DNA of 64,000 nt from Nonomuraea jiangxiensis (GTDB lineage Bacteria > Actinomycetota > Actinomycetes > Streptosporangiales > Streptosporangiaceae). The translations under genes were made by a program, and so were the position numbers. The notes under the pieces are model-generated. The model had not been told where the DNA came from. It worked only from the letters and a program-made list of their open reading frames with translations, and ran no database searches. The stretch is from contig NZ_FNDJ01000024.1 in the NCBI RefSeq assembly GCF_900099965.1, positions 1 through 64,000 of the forward strand, in the 5' to 3' direction. Shown piece after piece: positions 1 through 8,114 of this stretch (position 1 is its first letter; each line of letters begins with the position of its first letter).

Positions 1-1254
1 CCCGACCCGCAGCCGGACCCGCTGATCTCCGACGACGGCGTGCTGCCCGAGGGCCGTGACACGTGGCAGTTCGCCACGCTGTCGGACGTGCAGTTCACGG
101 CCGACAACCCGGCGCTGACCCAGGTCGCCACAGCCGCCATCAAGCGGATCCGGCAGACCAGGCCGGACCTGCTCGTCCTCAACGGCGACATCACCGACCG
201 CGGCCTGCCGCAGGACCTCGCGCTCGCCCGCCAGGTGCTCACCGACGCCGGATGCGACCTCATCCCGGTCGGCCAGGAACCGGCGGAGGACAGCACGCCC
301 GACCCGAAGACCGGCAAACTCCCGTGCTACTACGTGCCGGGCAACCACGAGTCCTACGGGCTCAACAACACCCAGTCCGACCTGACGAACTTCACCAACG
401 AGTTCGGCCGGCCGTACCGGACCTTCGACCACAAGGGCACACGGTTCATCCTGCTCGCCAGCTCCCTCGGATCGCTGCGCCAGACGGCGTGGGACCAGCT
501 CCCCATGCTGCGGCAGGCGTTGGCCGACGCCCAGAAGGACAAGTCGGTGGACAACGTCATGGTCTTCGCCCACCACCCGGTGGACGACCCCGCCGAGACG
601 AAGTCCAGCCAGCTCGGCGACCGTGACGAGGTCGCGCTCGTCGAGAGCCTGCTCACGGACTTCCGCGACGCCTCGGGCAAGGGCGCCGCGATGGCCGGAT
701 CCCACGCCCAGATCGCCGACGTCCACCGCGTCGAGGGCGTCCCGTACATGGTGCTGCCGTCCTCCGGCAAGGACCCCTACGGCACGCCGGACCGCGGCGG
801 CTTCACCGGGTGGGTGGACTGGTCGGTCGACCCGCGGCGCAAGGCGGACCAGCAGTGGATCGAGGCCGAGGTACGCGCCTTCGCGCAGTCCATCACACTC
901 GACGCCCCCGAGTCGCTGGAGGTGCACGAGACGGCGCAGCTCTCCGGCAGCATCGTGCAGCCGCAGGGCGTGTCCACGGGCACCCGCGTGGTGCCGCTGC
1001 GCTACCCGATGTCGGTCGACTGGAGCGGCTCATCCACCCTGGCGATCGGCAGCGGTAAGGACGCCACCGACACCGCCCGCCGCAAGGGCAAGGTCGCGAT
1101 CCTCGACCCGCGGACCCGCACGCTCACCGCGCTGAACCGCGGCACGGTGACCGTGACGGTGACGAACGAGTCGATGCGCCCCTACACCGACGACAGCTCC
1201 CTCACGCCGATCACGACCTCGAAGACCATCCAGATCGTGGGCGATGGCAAGTGA
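1..1254 (+). CDS. Metallophosphoesterase, 3' part (5' end outside window)
   Basis: The frame is open from base 1, so the start lies upstream; the first internal GTG is at 40. Calcineurin-like phosphoesterase motifs are visible in order: SDVQFT (variant of the DxH metal motif), LNGDITD, PGNHE, FAHHP and GSHAQI. Together they form a two-metal site for phosphomonoester or diester hydrolysis. After the catalytic domain, about 110 residues of beta-rich sequence resemble a bacterial Ig-like domain (many V/T alternations, ending TIQIVGDGK). This points to a secreted or surface enzyme, but the signal peptide would be upstream and is not seen. Substrate unknown. Confidence 0.85.
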   Translation, partial: PDPQPDPLISDDGVLPEGRDTWQFATLSDVQFTADNPALTQVATAAIKRIRQTRPDLLVLNGDITDRGLPQDLALARQVLTDAGCDLIPVGQEPAEDSTPDPKTGKLPCYYVPGNHESYGLNNTQSDLTNFTNEFGRPYRTFDHKGTRFILLASSLGSLRQTAWDQLPMLRQALADAQKDKSVDNVMVFAHHPVDDPAETKSSQLGDRDEVALVESLLTDFRDASGKGAAMAGSHAQIADVHRVEGVPYMVLPSSGKDPYGTPDRGGFTGWVDWSVDPRRKADQQWIEAEVRAFAQSITLDAPESLEVHETAQLSGSIVQPQGVSTGTRVVPLRYPMSVDWSGSSTLAIGSGKDATDTARRKGKVAILDPRTRTLTALNRGTVTVTVTNESMRPYTDDSSLTPITTSKTIQIVGDGK

Positions 1255-1258
1255 CCGT

Positions 1259-1335
1259 CACCGCCTGAGCCTGAGCAACTTGCCCTGCGAGTAGTTCCAG
1301 TCAGTCCCCAAGCGGGCCGTAGGTCACCGTGAAAC
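1259..1335 (-). pseudogene. Possible 3' remnant of a lost gene
   Basis: On the minus strand a short stretch reads FTVTYGPLG then, after a one-base shift, TDWNYSQGKLLRLRR and a stop. It looks like a protein C-terminus and ends 5 bases from the convergent phosphoesterase stop, where a convergent gene would normally end. No upstream coding sequence of the same protein is seen. The family is not recognised. It is very short, so chance cannot be excluded. Confidence 0.25.
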
Positions 1336-1493
1336 GCCGGGGTGGACGCCAACTGCGCCCACTCCGGCAGTCGGCGTGGCCCTCGTCCAGCTGAGCGCGT
1401 GGTGCGCCCGCTGGTCGTGACGCCCCACCCGCTGACGGTGCGGGGTGCCGGATCAAGGCAGGGAGAGCGGGGTGTGGTTCACCGCGCGGCGGA

Positions 1494-1841
1494 TCAGGAG
1501 GCCTCGCGTCGTCCCGTGTCGGCCAGCAGCTCACTGAGCAGTTCGTTCTGTCCGGCCAGCTTCTCGGTCAGCAGTTCGCGGGCCGCGCGCAGCAGTGCGG
1601 CCACCCGCCCGCCGGCCAGCGCGTAGACCACGGTCGAGCCTTCCCGTTGCGCACTGACCATGCCCGAGCGGCGCAGCACGGCCAGGTGCTGCGACAGGCC
1701 AGTGGGCTCGGCGTCGATCTCGGCCAGCAACTCCCGCACCGACATCGGCCCATCCTGCAGGAGCTCCAGCACCCGGATCCGCACCGGATGGCCCAGCAGC
1801 CGAAACAGCTCGGCCTTCGCCTGATACAAGGGCACCGACAT
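1494..1841 (-). CDS. ArsR-family regulator, Rv0081-like
   Basis: 115-residue winged-helix repressor. I chose the ATG at 1841 (MSVPLYQAKAE) because it follows an AAGGTGG ribosome site; the longer frame upstream has no family similarity. HTH core: HPVRIRVLELL, SVRELL, GLSQHLAVLRRSGMV and a wing ending in VVYAL. The N-terminus PLYQAKAELFRLLGHPVRIR closely resembles what I recall of M. tuberculosis Rv0081, which heads that organism's hyc-like operon. No obvious metal-binding cysteine cluster is present. It is divergent from the operon beginning at 2082, so control of that operon through the palindrome at 2025-2042 is likely (inference). Confidence 0.88.
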   Translation of the reverse strand: MSVPLYQAKAELFRLLGHPVRIRVLELLQDGPMSVRELLAEIDAEPTGLSQHLAVLRRSGMVSAQREGSTVVYALAGGRVAALLRAARELLTEKLAGQNELLSELLADTGRREAS

Positions 1842-2024
1842 CACATCACCCACCTTACGACGTGAACCGCCCCGTATCGGCCCCGCCGGACTCGTGAGGT
1901 TGCAGGAGCCATGCGGGTGCCTGTGCCGCAATGGAACATTCGTCACGGACGGTGCACGAGCAACTACGCGCTTCCGCCTCATCCTGATGGCTGCCGGGGG
2001 ACCGTCCCGCACCTGGGTTATCGT

Positions 2025-2042
2025 ATTGCGAAGATGCGCAAT
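2025..2042. promoter_or_regulatory. Candidate ArsR operator (ATTGCG-N6-CGCAAT)
   Basis: A perfect 6-6-6 inverted repeat, ATTGCG AAGATG CGCAAT, lies 39 bases before the start of the 67-residue gene at 2082, in the divergent interval after the ArsR gene. It is the clearest dyad in the 240-bp gap. Location and symmetry fit a dimeric winged-helix repressor. The assignment to this ArsR is inference. Confidence 0.5.
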
Positions 2043-2081
2043 TGCTGGAGAGGCGAACACACCGATTGAAAGGTGGGTGGC

Positions 2082-2285
2082 ATGGCTTTTGCTGCTGCGG
2101 TGCGGGAACGGGCCGGCCAGGCCTGGCGGGCGCTGCAGGCCGCCCGCGACAACGACGACGTGCACGCCACCTTGGTGGCTGAGCATGAGTGGGAGGACAT
2201 CCGGCGGGTGGCTCGGGTGCACGGGGTGAGCCTGTCCGACGGCGGGTCGCTCGGGCAGGGAGCCGACGGGAGGACCGGCGCGTGA
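2082..2285 (+). CDS. Small conserved-looking protein leading the hyc-like operon
   Basis: 67 residues, beginning MAFAAAVRERAGQAWRAL, with a GAAAGGTGGG ribosome site before the ATG. It is rich in Ala, Arg and acidic residues, with HEWEDIRRVARVHG in the centre; soluble, no signal or membrane segment. I do not recognise the family. It is first in line on the strand of the hydrogenase-like genes and follows the candidate operator, so it is probably co-transcribed with them. It could be an assembly or regulatory peptide, but the sequence does not show that. Confidence 0.6.
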   Translation: MAFAAAVRERAGQAWRALQAARDNDDVHATLVAEHEWEDIRRVARVHGVSLSDGGSLGQGADGRTGA

Positions 2286-2395
2286 TGTCGGTGCGAGAGT
2301 TGCCGGCCAGATCGACGCCGCGCGAACTGCTGACCGAGAAGCCGGCCGGACAGAACGAACCGCTCAGTGAGCTGTTGACCGATCAGGTTGGGGGG
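2285..2395 (+). pseudogene. Inverted partial copy of the ArsR gene
   Basis: Right after the 67-residue gene, the plus strand encodes MSVRELPAR then RELLTEKPAGQNEPLSELLTD. These match two separate parts of the ArsR protein encoded on the minus strand at 1494-1841 (MSVRELLAE and RELLTEKLAGQNELLSELLAD), including near-identical DNA such as CTGACCGAGAAG. The middle, with the recognition helix, is missing. This is a duplicated, inverted and internally deleted ArsR fragment. It may still be translated because the frame runs to 2437, but it cannot bind DNA like the parent. Confidence 0.75.
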
Positions 2396-2523
2396 CCGGT
2401 GCCTGCCGGGTCCGCGGCCGGGGCGCGGGCGCGGTGAGCCTCGCCACCGGGCCGGCCGGCGGTGAGTGCTTTGCCGGGTGACGGTTCCGGTGTGGTGCGG
2501 GTCAAGCAGCGAAGGAGCTGGCG

Positions 2524-3009
2524 ATGAGGTTGTGGCGGAAGATCGTGAAAACGGGCCGGGTGGCCGAGCCCGCGCCCCTGCGGGATCCGGACGCTCCACG
2601 GCCGGGCGTGGCGGCGGAGCTGGCCGGTTCGGTGCAGATCCGGCATGTGGACGCGGGGTCGTGCAACGGGTGTGAGGTGGAGATCGCTTCGGCGTTCGGG
2701 CCGGTGTATGACGCCGAGCGGTACGGGGCGCGGCTGGTGGCCTCGCCGCGGCATGCCGACGCGCTGCTGGTGACCGGGCCGGTGACACGGAACATGGAGA
2801 TGGCGCTGCGGCGTACCCATGACGCGGTTGCCGAGCCGCGGCTGGTGATCGCGCTGGGCGACTGCGCGCGCAACTGCGGGGTGTTCGTCGGCGCCTATGG
2901 GGTGGCGGGGGCGGTGAGCGACGTGGTGCCGGTGGATGTGGAGGTGCCGGGGTGCCCGCCGGAGCCTGAGGTGATCGTGGCGGCGTTGCGGGGGTTGACC
3001 GGCCGATGA
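2524..3009 (+). CDS. Hydrogenase/NuoB-like small subunit (Rv0082-like)
   Basis: 161 residues. It has the NuoB / group 4 small-subunit cysteine pattern for one [4Fe-4S] cluster: GSCNGCEVEI, then GDCARNCGVF, then PGCPPEPEVI. The protein would sit in the cytoplasmic arm and pass electrons between the large subunit and the membrane part. Its stop overlaps the next ATG (ATGA), indicating translational coupling. Length suits this family, which is shorter than respiratory NuoB proteins that carry N- and C-terminal extensions. All four cluster cysteines appear intact. Confidence 0.88.
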   Translation: MRLWRKIVKTGRVAEPAPLRDPDAPRPGVAAELAGSVQIRHVDAGSCNGCEVEIASAFGPVYDAERYGARLVASPRHADALLVTGPVTRNMEMALRRTHDAVAEPRLVIALGDCARNCGVFVGAYGVAGAVSDVVPVDVEVPGCPPEPEVIVAALRGLTGR

Positions 3010-5051
3010 ACCTGGTCGGCACGCTTTTCGTGGTGGCGCTGTCCGGCTGCGCGGTCGCCGCCGTGGCCGCCGTGCTGGCTCCGCCACGGGCGCGGTTGCG
3101 GCTGGCGGGCTGGTGCACGGCGGGCGCGGGCGCTGTGGGCGCGGCGGCGGGTGTGGCGGCGGTGATGGCCGACGGGATGACGTCCGGGGTGAGCGCCGGG
3201 GCGGGTCAGCGCTGGTCGGCCTGGCTGCCGGAGCTGCTGCCGCTGGCCGGGGTACGGCTGGCGATCGACCCCCTGGGCGGGGTGTTCATCGCGGTCACCG
3301 GGGTGGTGGCGGTATGCGCGGCGATCTACGGGATCGGCTACTGCTCCCACGGCCTGGACGGGCGTGCCTTCCAGTTGGTGCTGCCGCTGTTCGTGGCGGC
3401 CATGCTGGTGGTGCCCGCCGCGGCCAGTGTGAGCACGTTCCTGCTGGCCTGGGAGCTGATGGCGATCTCGTCGCTGCTGCTGGTGCTGGCCGAGCACCGG
3501 CGGCGGGCGGCGGTGGGCCGGGCCGGGCTGTGGTACGCGGTGATGACCCACTTCGGCCTGGTGACGATCCTGATCGGGCTGGTCGCGTTCGCGGCCGGGG
3601 CCGGTGGGGAGAGCTTCGAGCAGTTGCGCGCCGCCGCGCTGTCTCCGGCCGCCAAGACCGTCGTGTTCCTGGCGACGCTGGCCGGGTTCGCCTCCAAGGC
3701 GGGCATCGTGCCGCTGCACGTGTGGCTGCCGAGGGCGCACCCGGAGGCCCCCAGTCACGTCTCGGCCCTGATGAGCGCCGCGATGGTGAACATGGGCGCC
3801 TACGGCATCATCCGCATCGGACTGGACCTGCTGGGCGGTGGGCCGGCCTGGTGGTGGCTGCTGGTGCTGGGCCTGGGCGCGGCCTCAGCGCTGTTCGGGA
3901 TCTTGCAGGCGGTGGTGGCCTCGGATCTGAAGCGGCTGCTGGGTTACTCCACGACGGAGAACCTGGGCCTGGTGCTGGTCGGGGTGGGCGCGGCGGGCTT
4001 CTTCGCCGCGTCCAGGCTACCGGTGCCGGCGGCGCTGGCGCTGGCCGCGGCGCTGCTGCACGTGGTCAACCACGCCGCGTTCAAGACGGTGCTCTTCCTG
4101 GCGGCGGGCTCGGTGTTGCATGCGACCGGCACCCGCGACCTGGACGCCCTCGGCGGGCTGCGCACGCGGCTGCCCTACACCACCGCGGCCTTCGCCGTCG
4201 GCGCGTTGTGCGCCTCGGCGCTGCCGCCCGGCAACGCCTTCGTCAGCGAGTGGCTGCTGCTGCAGAGCCTGATCCACGCGCTGCCCGGCTCCGGGGTGGC
4301 GGGCGCGGTGACGATGCCGCTGGCCGTCGCAGTGATCGCGCTGTCGGCGGGGCTGGCGGTCGCCACCTTCGTCAAGGCGTTCGGCGTGGGGTTTCTGGCC
4401 CGGCCGCGCAGCGCGCCGGCCGAGCGAGCCCGGGAGAGCCCGCCGGCCATGCTGGGCGCGATGGCGCTGGCGGTGGCGGGCTGCGCGGCTTTGGCGCTGG
4501 CCCCCACGCTGGTCGTCCCCGCACTCGGCCGGGCGGTCGGCGTGGTGTTCCCAGGGCGGGAGGTGGTGAGCGGGGAGCTGACGCTGCGGCTGACGGGGGT
4601 GGCGGGGATGATCTCGCCGCTGCTGATCGCCGTCACCCTGGTGGCCGCCGCCTCGATCGTCCTCGGCCTGGTACGGGTGAGCGCGACCCGGCGGGCACGG
4701 CGTGCCGCCCGGCTCTGGGATTGCGGCGCCGGGCCGATCTCGGCCCGGATGGAGTACACCGCGACGTCGTTCGCCGAGCCGCTGGAGCGGGTCTTCGACG
4801 ACGTGCTGGCCCCCGAGAGCGATGTGGACGTCACCCCCATGAAGGAGTCGGCCTACCTGGTGGAACGCGTGCGCTTCCACGCGCGGGTGCCGGACCGGAT
4901 CGAGCACCGGCTGTACGACCCGTTGATCGCCGCGGTGTCGGCCGTCGGCCGCGGCGCCCGCGCCCTGGCCACCGGCAGCGTGCACCGCTATCTCGGCTAC
5001 GGGTTCTGGGCGTTGACCGCGGCGCTGATCGTCTTGGTGGTGACGTGGTGA
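3006..5051 (+). CDS. HyfB/NuoL-type proton-pumping membrane subunit
   Basis: 681-residue polytopic protein of the Mrp/NuoL antiporter-like family, about 16 membrane segments. Visible family motifs: AWELMAISSLLLV (conserved Glu of the first half-channel), FASKAGIVPLHVWLP (Lys/His) followed by HPEAPSHVSALMS, and a C-terminal soluble stretch MEYTATSFAEPLERVFDDVL as in HyfB/HycC. It would couple electron transfer to ion translocation. It overlaps the preceding gene by ATGA and the following one by GTGA. Equivalent to Rv0083 in the mycobacterial locus. Confidence 0.9.
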   Translation: MNLVGTLFVVALSGCAVAAVAAVLAPPRARLRLAGWCTAGAGAVGAAAGVAAVMADGMTSGVSAGAGQRWSAWLPELLPLAGVRLAIDPLGGVFIAVTGVVAVCAAIYGIGYCSHGLDGRAFQLVLPLFVAAMLVVPAAASVSTFLLAWELMAISSLLLVLAEHRRRAAVGRAGLWYAVMTHFGLVTILIGLVAFAAGAGGESFEQLRAAALSPAAKTVVFLATLAGFASKAGIVPLHVWLPRAHPEAPSHVSALMSAAMVNMGAYGIIRIGLDLLGGGPAWWWLLVLGLGAASALFGILQAVVASDLKRLLGYSTTENLGLVLVGVGAAGFFAASRLPVPAALALAAALLHVVNHAAFKTVLFLAAGSVLHATGTRDLDALGGLRTRLPYTTAAFAVGALCASALPPGNAFVSEWLLLQSLIHALPGSGVAGAVTMPLAVAVIALSAGLAVATFVKAFGVGFLARPRSAPAERARESPPAMLGAMALAVAGCAALALAPTLVVPALGRAVGVVFPGREVVSGELTLRLTGVAGMISPLLIAVTLVAAASIVLGLVRVSATRRARRAARLWDCGAGPISARMEYTATSFAEPLERVFDDVLAPESDVDVTPMKESAYLVERVRFHARVPDRIEHRLYDPLIAAVSAVGRGARALATGSVHRYLGYGFWALTAALIVLVVTW

Positions 5052-5992
5052 GCGGCGTGGTCGGAGCGGTGCTCCAGGTGATCGTCATCGCGGTCGGCTC
5101 GCCGCTGCTGGTGGGGGTGATGCGGCAGGTCCGGGCTCGGCTGGAAGGACGTGCCGGGGCCGGGATCGCCCAGCCGTGGCGGGACCTGCGCAAGCTGATG
5201 CGCAAGGAGGCGATCGCTCCGCACGGCACCGGCTGGGTGTTCCGCGCGGCGCCGCCGCTGCTGGCCGGCACGGCGCTGGTCGTGGCCGCGGTGGTGCCGC
5301 TGGTGACCACGGCCTCGCCGCTGGACGGCGTGGCCGACTTGTTCGCGGTGACCGCGCTGCTGGCGCTGGGATCGGTGGCGCTGGCCCTGGCCGCCCTCGA
5401 CACCGGGACGGCGTTCGGCGGGATGGGCGCCAGCCGGGAGATGACCGTACTGGCCCTGGTGGAGCCGACCATCTTGGTGTCGATCTTCGCTCTGTCGATC
5501 AGAGTCGGCTCCACCAGCCTGGGGTCGATCGTCACGGCGACGGTGGAAGATCCGCTGTCGGTGATCTCACCGGTGAGCGTGCTGGCCGCGGTCGCGCTGG
5601 CGATCGTGACGATCGCCGAGACCGGCCGGATCCCGGTGGACAATCCCTCCACGCATCTGGAGCTGACGATGATCCATGAGGCGATGGTGCTGGAGTACGC
5701 CGGCCCGGACCTGGCGCTCATCGAGTGGGCCTCGGCGATGCGGCTGTCGGTGCTGCTGGGTCTGCTGGCCAGCCTGTTCTTCCCGCTGGGGATCTCCGGC
5801 GCGAGCACGGGCGCACTCGCCCTGCTGGTGTCGGTGATCGCGCTGGTGGTGAAGGTGACGCTGATGGGAGCGCTGTTGGCGGCCGGTGAGGTGTTCATGG
5901 CCAAGCTCCGGTTGTTCCGCGTCCCGGAACTGCTGGCCGGGTCGTTCCTGTTGGCGCTGCTGGCCGTGGCCGCGTCCTTCTTCCTGGCCTGA
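5048..5992 (+). CDS. hycD: HycD/HyfC/NuoH-like membrane anchor
   Basis: 314 residues, GTG start overlapping the previous stop. NuoH-type signature: IAETGRIPVDNPSTHLELTM then IHEAMVLEYAG, with the conserved acidic residues of the quinone/proton chamber region; also a basic cytoplasmic loop RKLMRKEAIAPHG near residue 50. About eight membrane segments. It anchors the peripheral arm to the pumping subunits. The symbol follows the M. tuberculosis homologue Rv0084 (hycD). Confidence 0.88.
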   Translation: MSGVVGAVLQVIVIAVGSPLLVGVMRQVRARLEGRAGAGIAQPWRDLRKLMRKEAIAPHGTGWVFRAAPPLLAGTALVVAAVVPLVTTASPLDGVADLFAVTALLALGSVALALAALDTGTAFGGMGASREMTVLALVEPTILVSIFALSIRVGSTSLGSIVTATVEDPLSVISPVSVLAAVALAIVTIAETGRIPVDNPSTHLELTMIHEAMVLEYAGPDLALIEWASAMRLSVLLGLLASLFFPLGISGASTGALALLVSVIALVVKVTLMGALLAAGEVFMAKLRLFRVPELLAGSFLLALLAVAASFFLA

Positions 5993-5994
5993 AC

Positions 5995-6666
5995 ATGGGC
6001 GTGAACATGACTGATGCGATGTACGTCCAACTGCTGGACCTGGCCTGCGGCGCGTTCCTGCTCACCGGGGTCCTGGTGCTGTGGCGGCGCGAGCTGTCGG
6101 CGATCGTGTGGCTGTTCGCCCTGCAAGGGGTGGCCCTGACCGCGCTGATCGTCGTCCTGGGCAGCTGGCAGGCGGACCTCGAACTGATCCTCGTCGGTGC
6201 CGGGGTGGGGGCGTTGCGTGCCGGGTTGCTGCCGTATCTGATGCGCCGCGCGCTGGTGGCCGGCGGCGAGGGCCGCGAAACCCAGCCGTTGGTCAACGTG
6301 GCGACCTCGCTGGTGGTGGCGGCGGTGCTGGCGATGCTGGCCTACGCGCTGTCCCAGCCGCTGGTACGGCTGTCGCCCACACCGGCGACGCAGGCCGTGC
6401 CGGTCGCGCTGACCGTGCTGCTGATCGGGTTCTTCGTCCTGGTGACCCGCAGACGGGCGCTGTCGCAGCTGGTGGGGTTCCTGCTGATGGACAACGCCAT
6501 CACGGCGACCGCGTTCCTGACCACCAGCGGTGTCCCGCTCGTCGTCGAGCTCGGGATCTCCCTGGACCTCCTGCTCGCCGTGCTGGTGCTGCAGGTGCTG
6601 ACCACCCGGATGCGGGCCGCCTTCGGTGGCACCGATCTCGATGAGCTGCGGGAGTTGCACGACTGA
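5995..6666 (+). CDS. hycP: HyfE/HycP-like membrane subunit
   Basis: 223 residues, about six membrane helices. Two ATGs are possible, 5995 and 6007; the second starts MTDAMYVQLLDL. The protein corresponds to HyfE, which covers the region equivalent to NuoK, with an acidic residue in ILVGAGVGALRAG-type helices. It lies between the NuoH-like and HyfF-like genes, as in Rv0084-Rv0085-Rv0086. Its TGA overlaps the next ATG. Sequence is less conserved than in its neighbours, so context carries much of the call. Confidence 0.8.
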   Translation: MGVNMTDAMYVQLLDLACGAFLLTGVLVLWRRELSAIVWLFALQGVALTALIVVLGSWQADLELILVGAGVGALRAGLLPYLMRRALVAGGEGRETQPLVNVATSLVVAAVLAMLAYALSQPLVRLSPTPATQAVPVALTVLLIGFFVLVTRRRALSQLVGFLLMDNAITATAFLTTSGVPLVVELGISLDLLLAVLVLQVLTTRMRAAFGGTDLDELRELHD

Positions 6667-8114
6667 TGGACAGCTTGCTGGTGGTCGCTCCGGTCGCGGT
6701 GCCCGCGGCCGCCGCGGGCCTCTACGCCGTACTCGGCTGGAACCGGATCACCGCCTGGCTGGGCGTGCTGGCCGCGGCCGGGCTGCTGACCTGCGCCGTC
6801 GCGCTGGCCACCGCCGGCCGGCGGGAAGCGCTGGCGGGGCTGCTGCACAGCGACGCGCTGAGCGCCTTCATGCTGATCGTGATCGGCGCCGTCGCGCTGC
6901 TCGCCATGCTGGCCAGCCCCGCCTACTTGGCGGCCGAACTCGCCGCCGGGCACACCGGAGCGCGTGCGATGCGCCGCTACGGCGTACTGACCCAGTCCTT
7001 CATCGCCGCGATGGCGCTGGCCGTCCTGGCCTCCAGTCTGGGCCTGCTGTGGGTCGCCATCGAGGCGACCACCATCCTGACCGCCTTCCTGGTCGGGCAC
7101 CGGCGCACCCGCCAGGCCACCGAAGCCGCGTGGAAATACGTGGTCATCTGCTCGGTCGGCATCGCGCTCGCGCTCCTGGGCATCGTCATGGTCCACTACG
7201 CCGGCACTCACGCCGGTGTGGCCTCACTGAACTGGGCGGCGCTGGCCGAGCACGCCGGCCGACTCGACGCCGGCGTGATGCGCATCGCGGTCATGCTGCT
7301 CGTGCTCGGGTTCGGCACCAAGGCCGGGCTGGCGCCGATGCACGCCTGGCTACCCGACGCGCACAGCCAGGCCCCGGCCCCGGTGTCGGCGCTGATGTCA
7401 GGGGTGCTGCTGTCGGTGGCGTTCTACGCCATCTTGCGCGTCAAAGTCATCGCCGACGTGGCGCTCGGCACCGCCTTCACCCGCACGCTGCTCATCATCG
7501 TGGCGCTGGCCTCCCTGGCCGTGGCCGCGCTGCTGCTGCTCGCGCAGCGCGACTACAAGCGGCTGCTGGCCTACTCCAGCATCGAGCACATGGGGCTGCT
7601 CGCCCTCGGTGCGGCGATCGGCAACACCCTCGCCCTGGTCGCCGTCCTGCTGCACATCCTCGGGCACGGGCTCGGCAAGTCGGTGCTGTTCCTGTCGGCA
7701 GGACAACTGCACCAGGCGCTCGGCAGCAGCCGCATCCGCGCGGCCAGCGGCCTCATGGCCAGAGCGCCCCTGCTGGCGGGGGCGTTCGCGCTGGGGCTGC
7801 TGGCCCTGCTCGGGCTCCCGCCGTTCAGCCTGTTCGCCAGCGAGGTGGGTATCGCGCGGGCAGGTTTCGCCGCCGGGCTGGGCTGGGCGATCACGGCGGC
7901 CCTGGTGCTGATGCTCATCATCGTCGCCGCCATCGGACGCCACAGCCGGCGGATGCTCCTGGGCGGCGAGCCGGGCGAGGCCATCGCGCTGCCGCGCAGT
8001 GTGGCCGTCCCGCTGGTCGCGGGTCTGGCCGCCTGCGCCGTCCTCGGCATCACCCTCGGGCCGCTGCACTCCTTGCTACAAGCCGCCGCCACCATCGCCG
8101 GAGCAACACCATGA
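6666..8114 (+). CDS. hycQ: HyfF/HycQ-like proton-pumping subunit
   Basis: 482 residues, about 14 membrane segments, NuoN/NuoM-like fold. Motifs: VAIEATTILTAFLVGHRR (conserved Glu), FGTKAGLAPMHAWLPDAHSQ followed by APAPVSALMSG, and YKRLLAYSSIEHMG. This is the second antiporter-like subunit of the complex, matching Rv0086. TGATG overlap with the upstream gene and ATGA overlap with the large-subunit gene indicate a tightly coupled operon. Confidence 0.88.
   Translation: MDSLLVVAPVAVPAAAAGLYAVLGWNRITAWLGVLAAAGLLTCAVALATAGRREALAGLLHSDALSAFMLIVIGAVALLAMLASPAYLAAELAAGHTGARAMRRYGVLTQSFIAAMALAVLASSLGLLWVAIEATTILTAFLVGHRRTRQATEAAWKYVVICSVGIALALLGIVMVHYAGTHAGVASLNWAALAEHAGRLDAGVMRIAVMLLVLGFGTKAGLAPMHAWLPDAHSQAPAPVSALMSGVLLSVAFYAILRVKVIADVALGTAFTRTLLIIVALASLAVAALLLLAQRDYKRLLAYSSIEHMGLLALGAAIGNTLALVAVLLHILGHGLGKSVLFLSAGQLHQALGSSRIRAASGLMARAPLLAGAFALGLLALLGLPPFSLFASEVGIARAGFAAGLGWAITAALVLMLIIVAAIGRHSRRMLLGGEPGEAIALPRSVAVPLVAGLAACAVLGITLGPLHSLLQAAATIAGATP

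Noticed and set aside
3113..5992. Very long open frame overlapping the hyc-like genes in another frame
   Set aside because: Gly/Arg/Ala-rich low-complexity translation without family similarity; the overlapping HyfB- and HycD-like frames have clear motifs.
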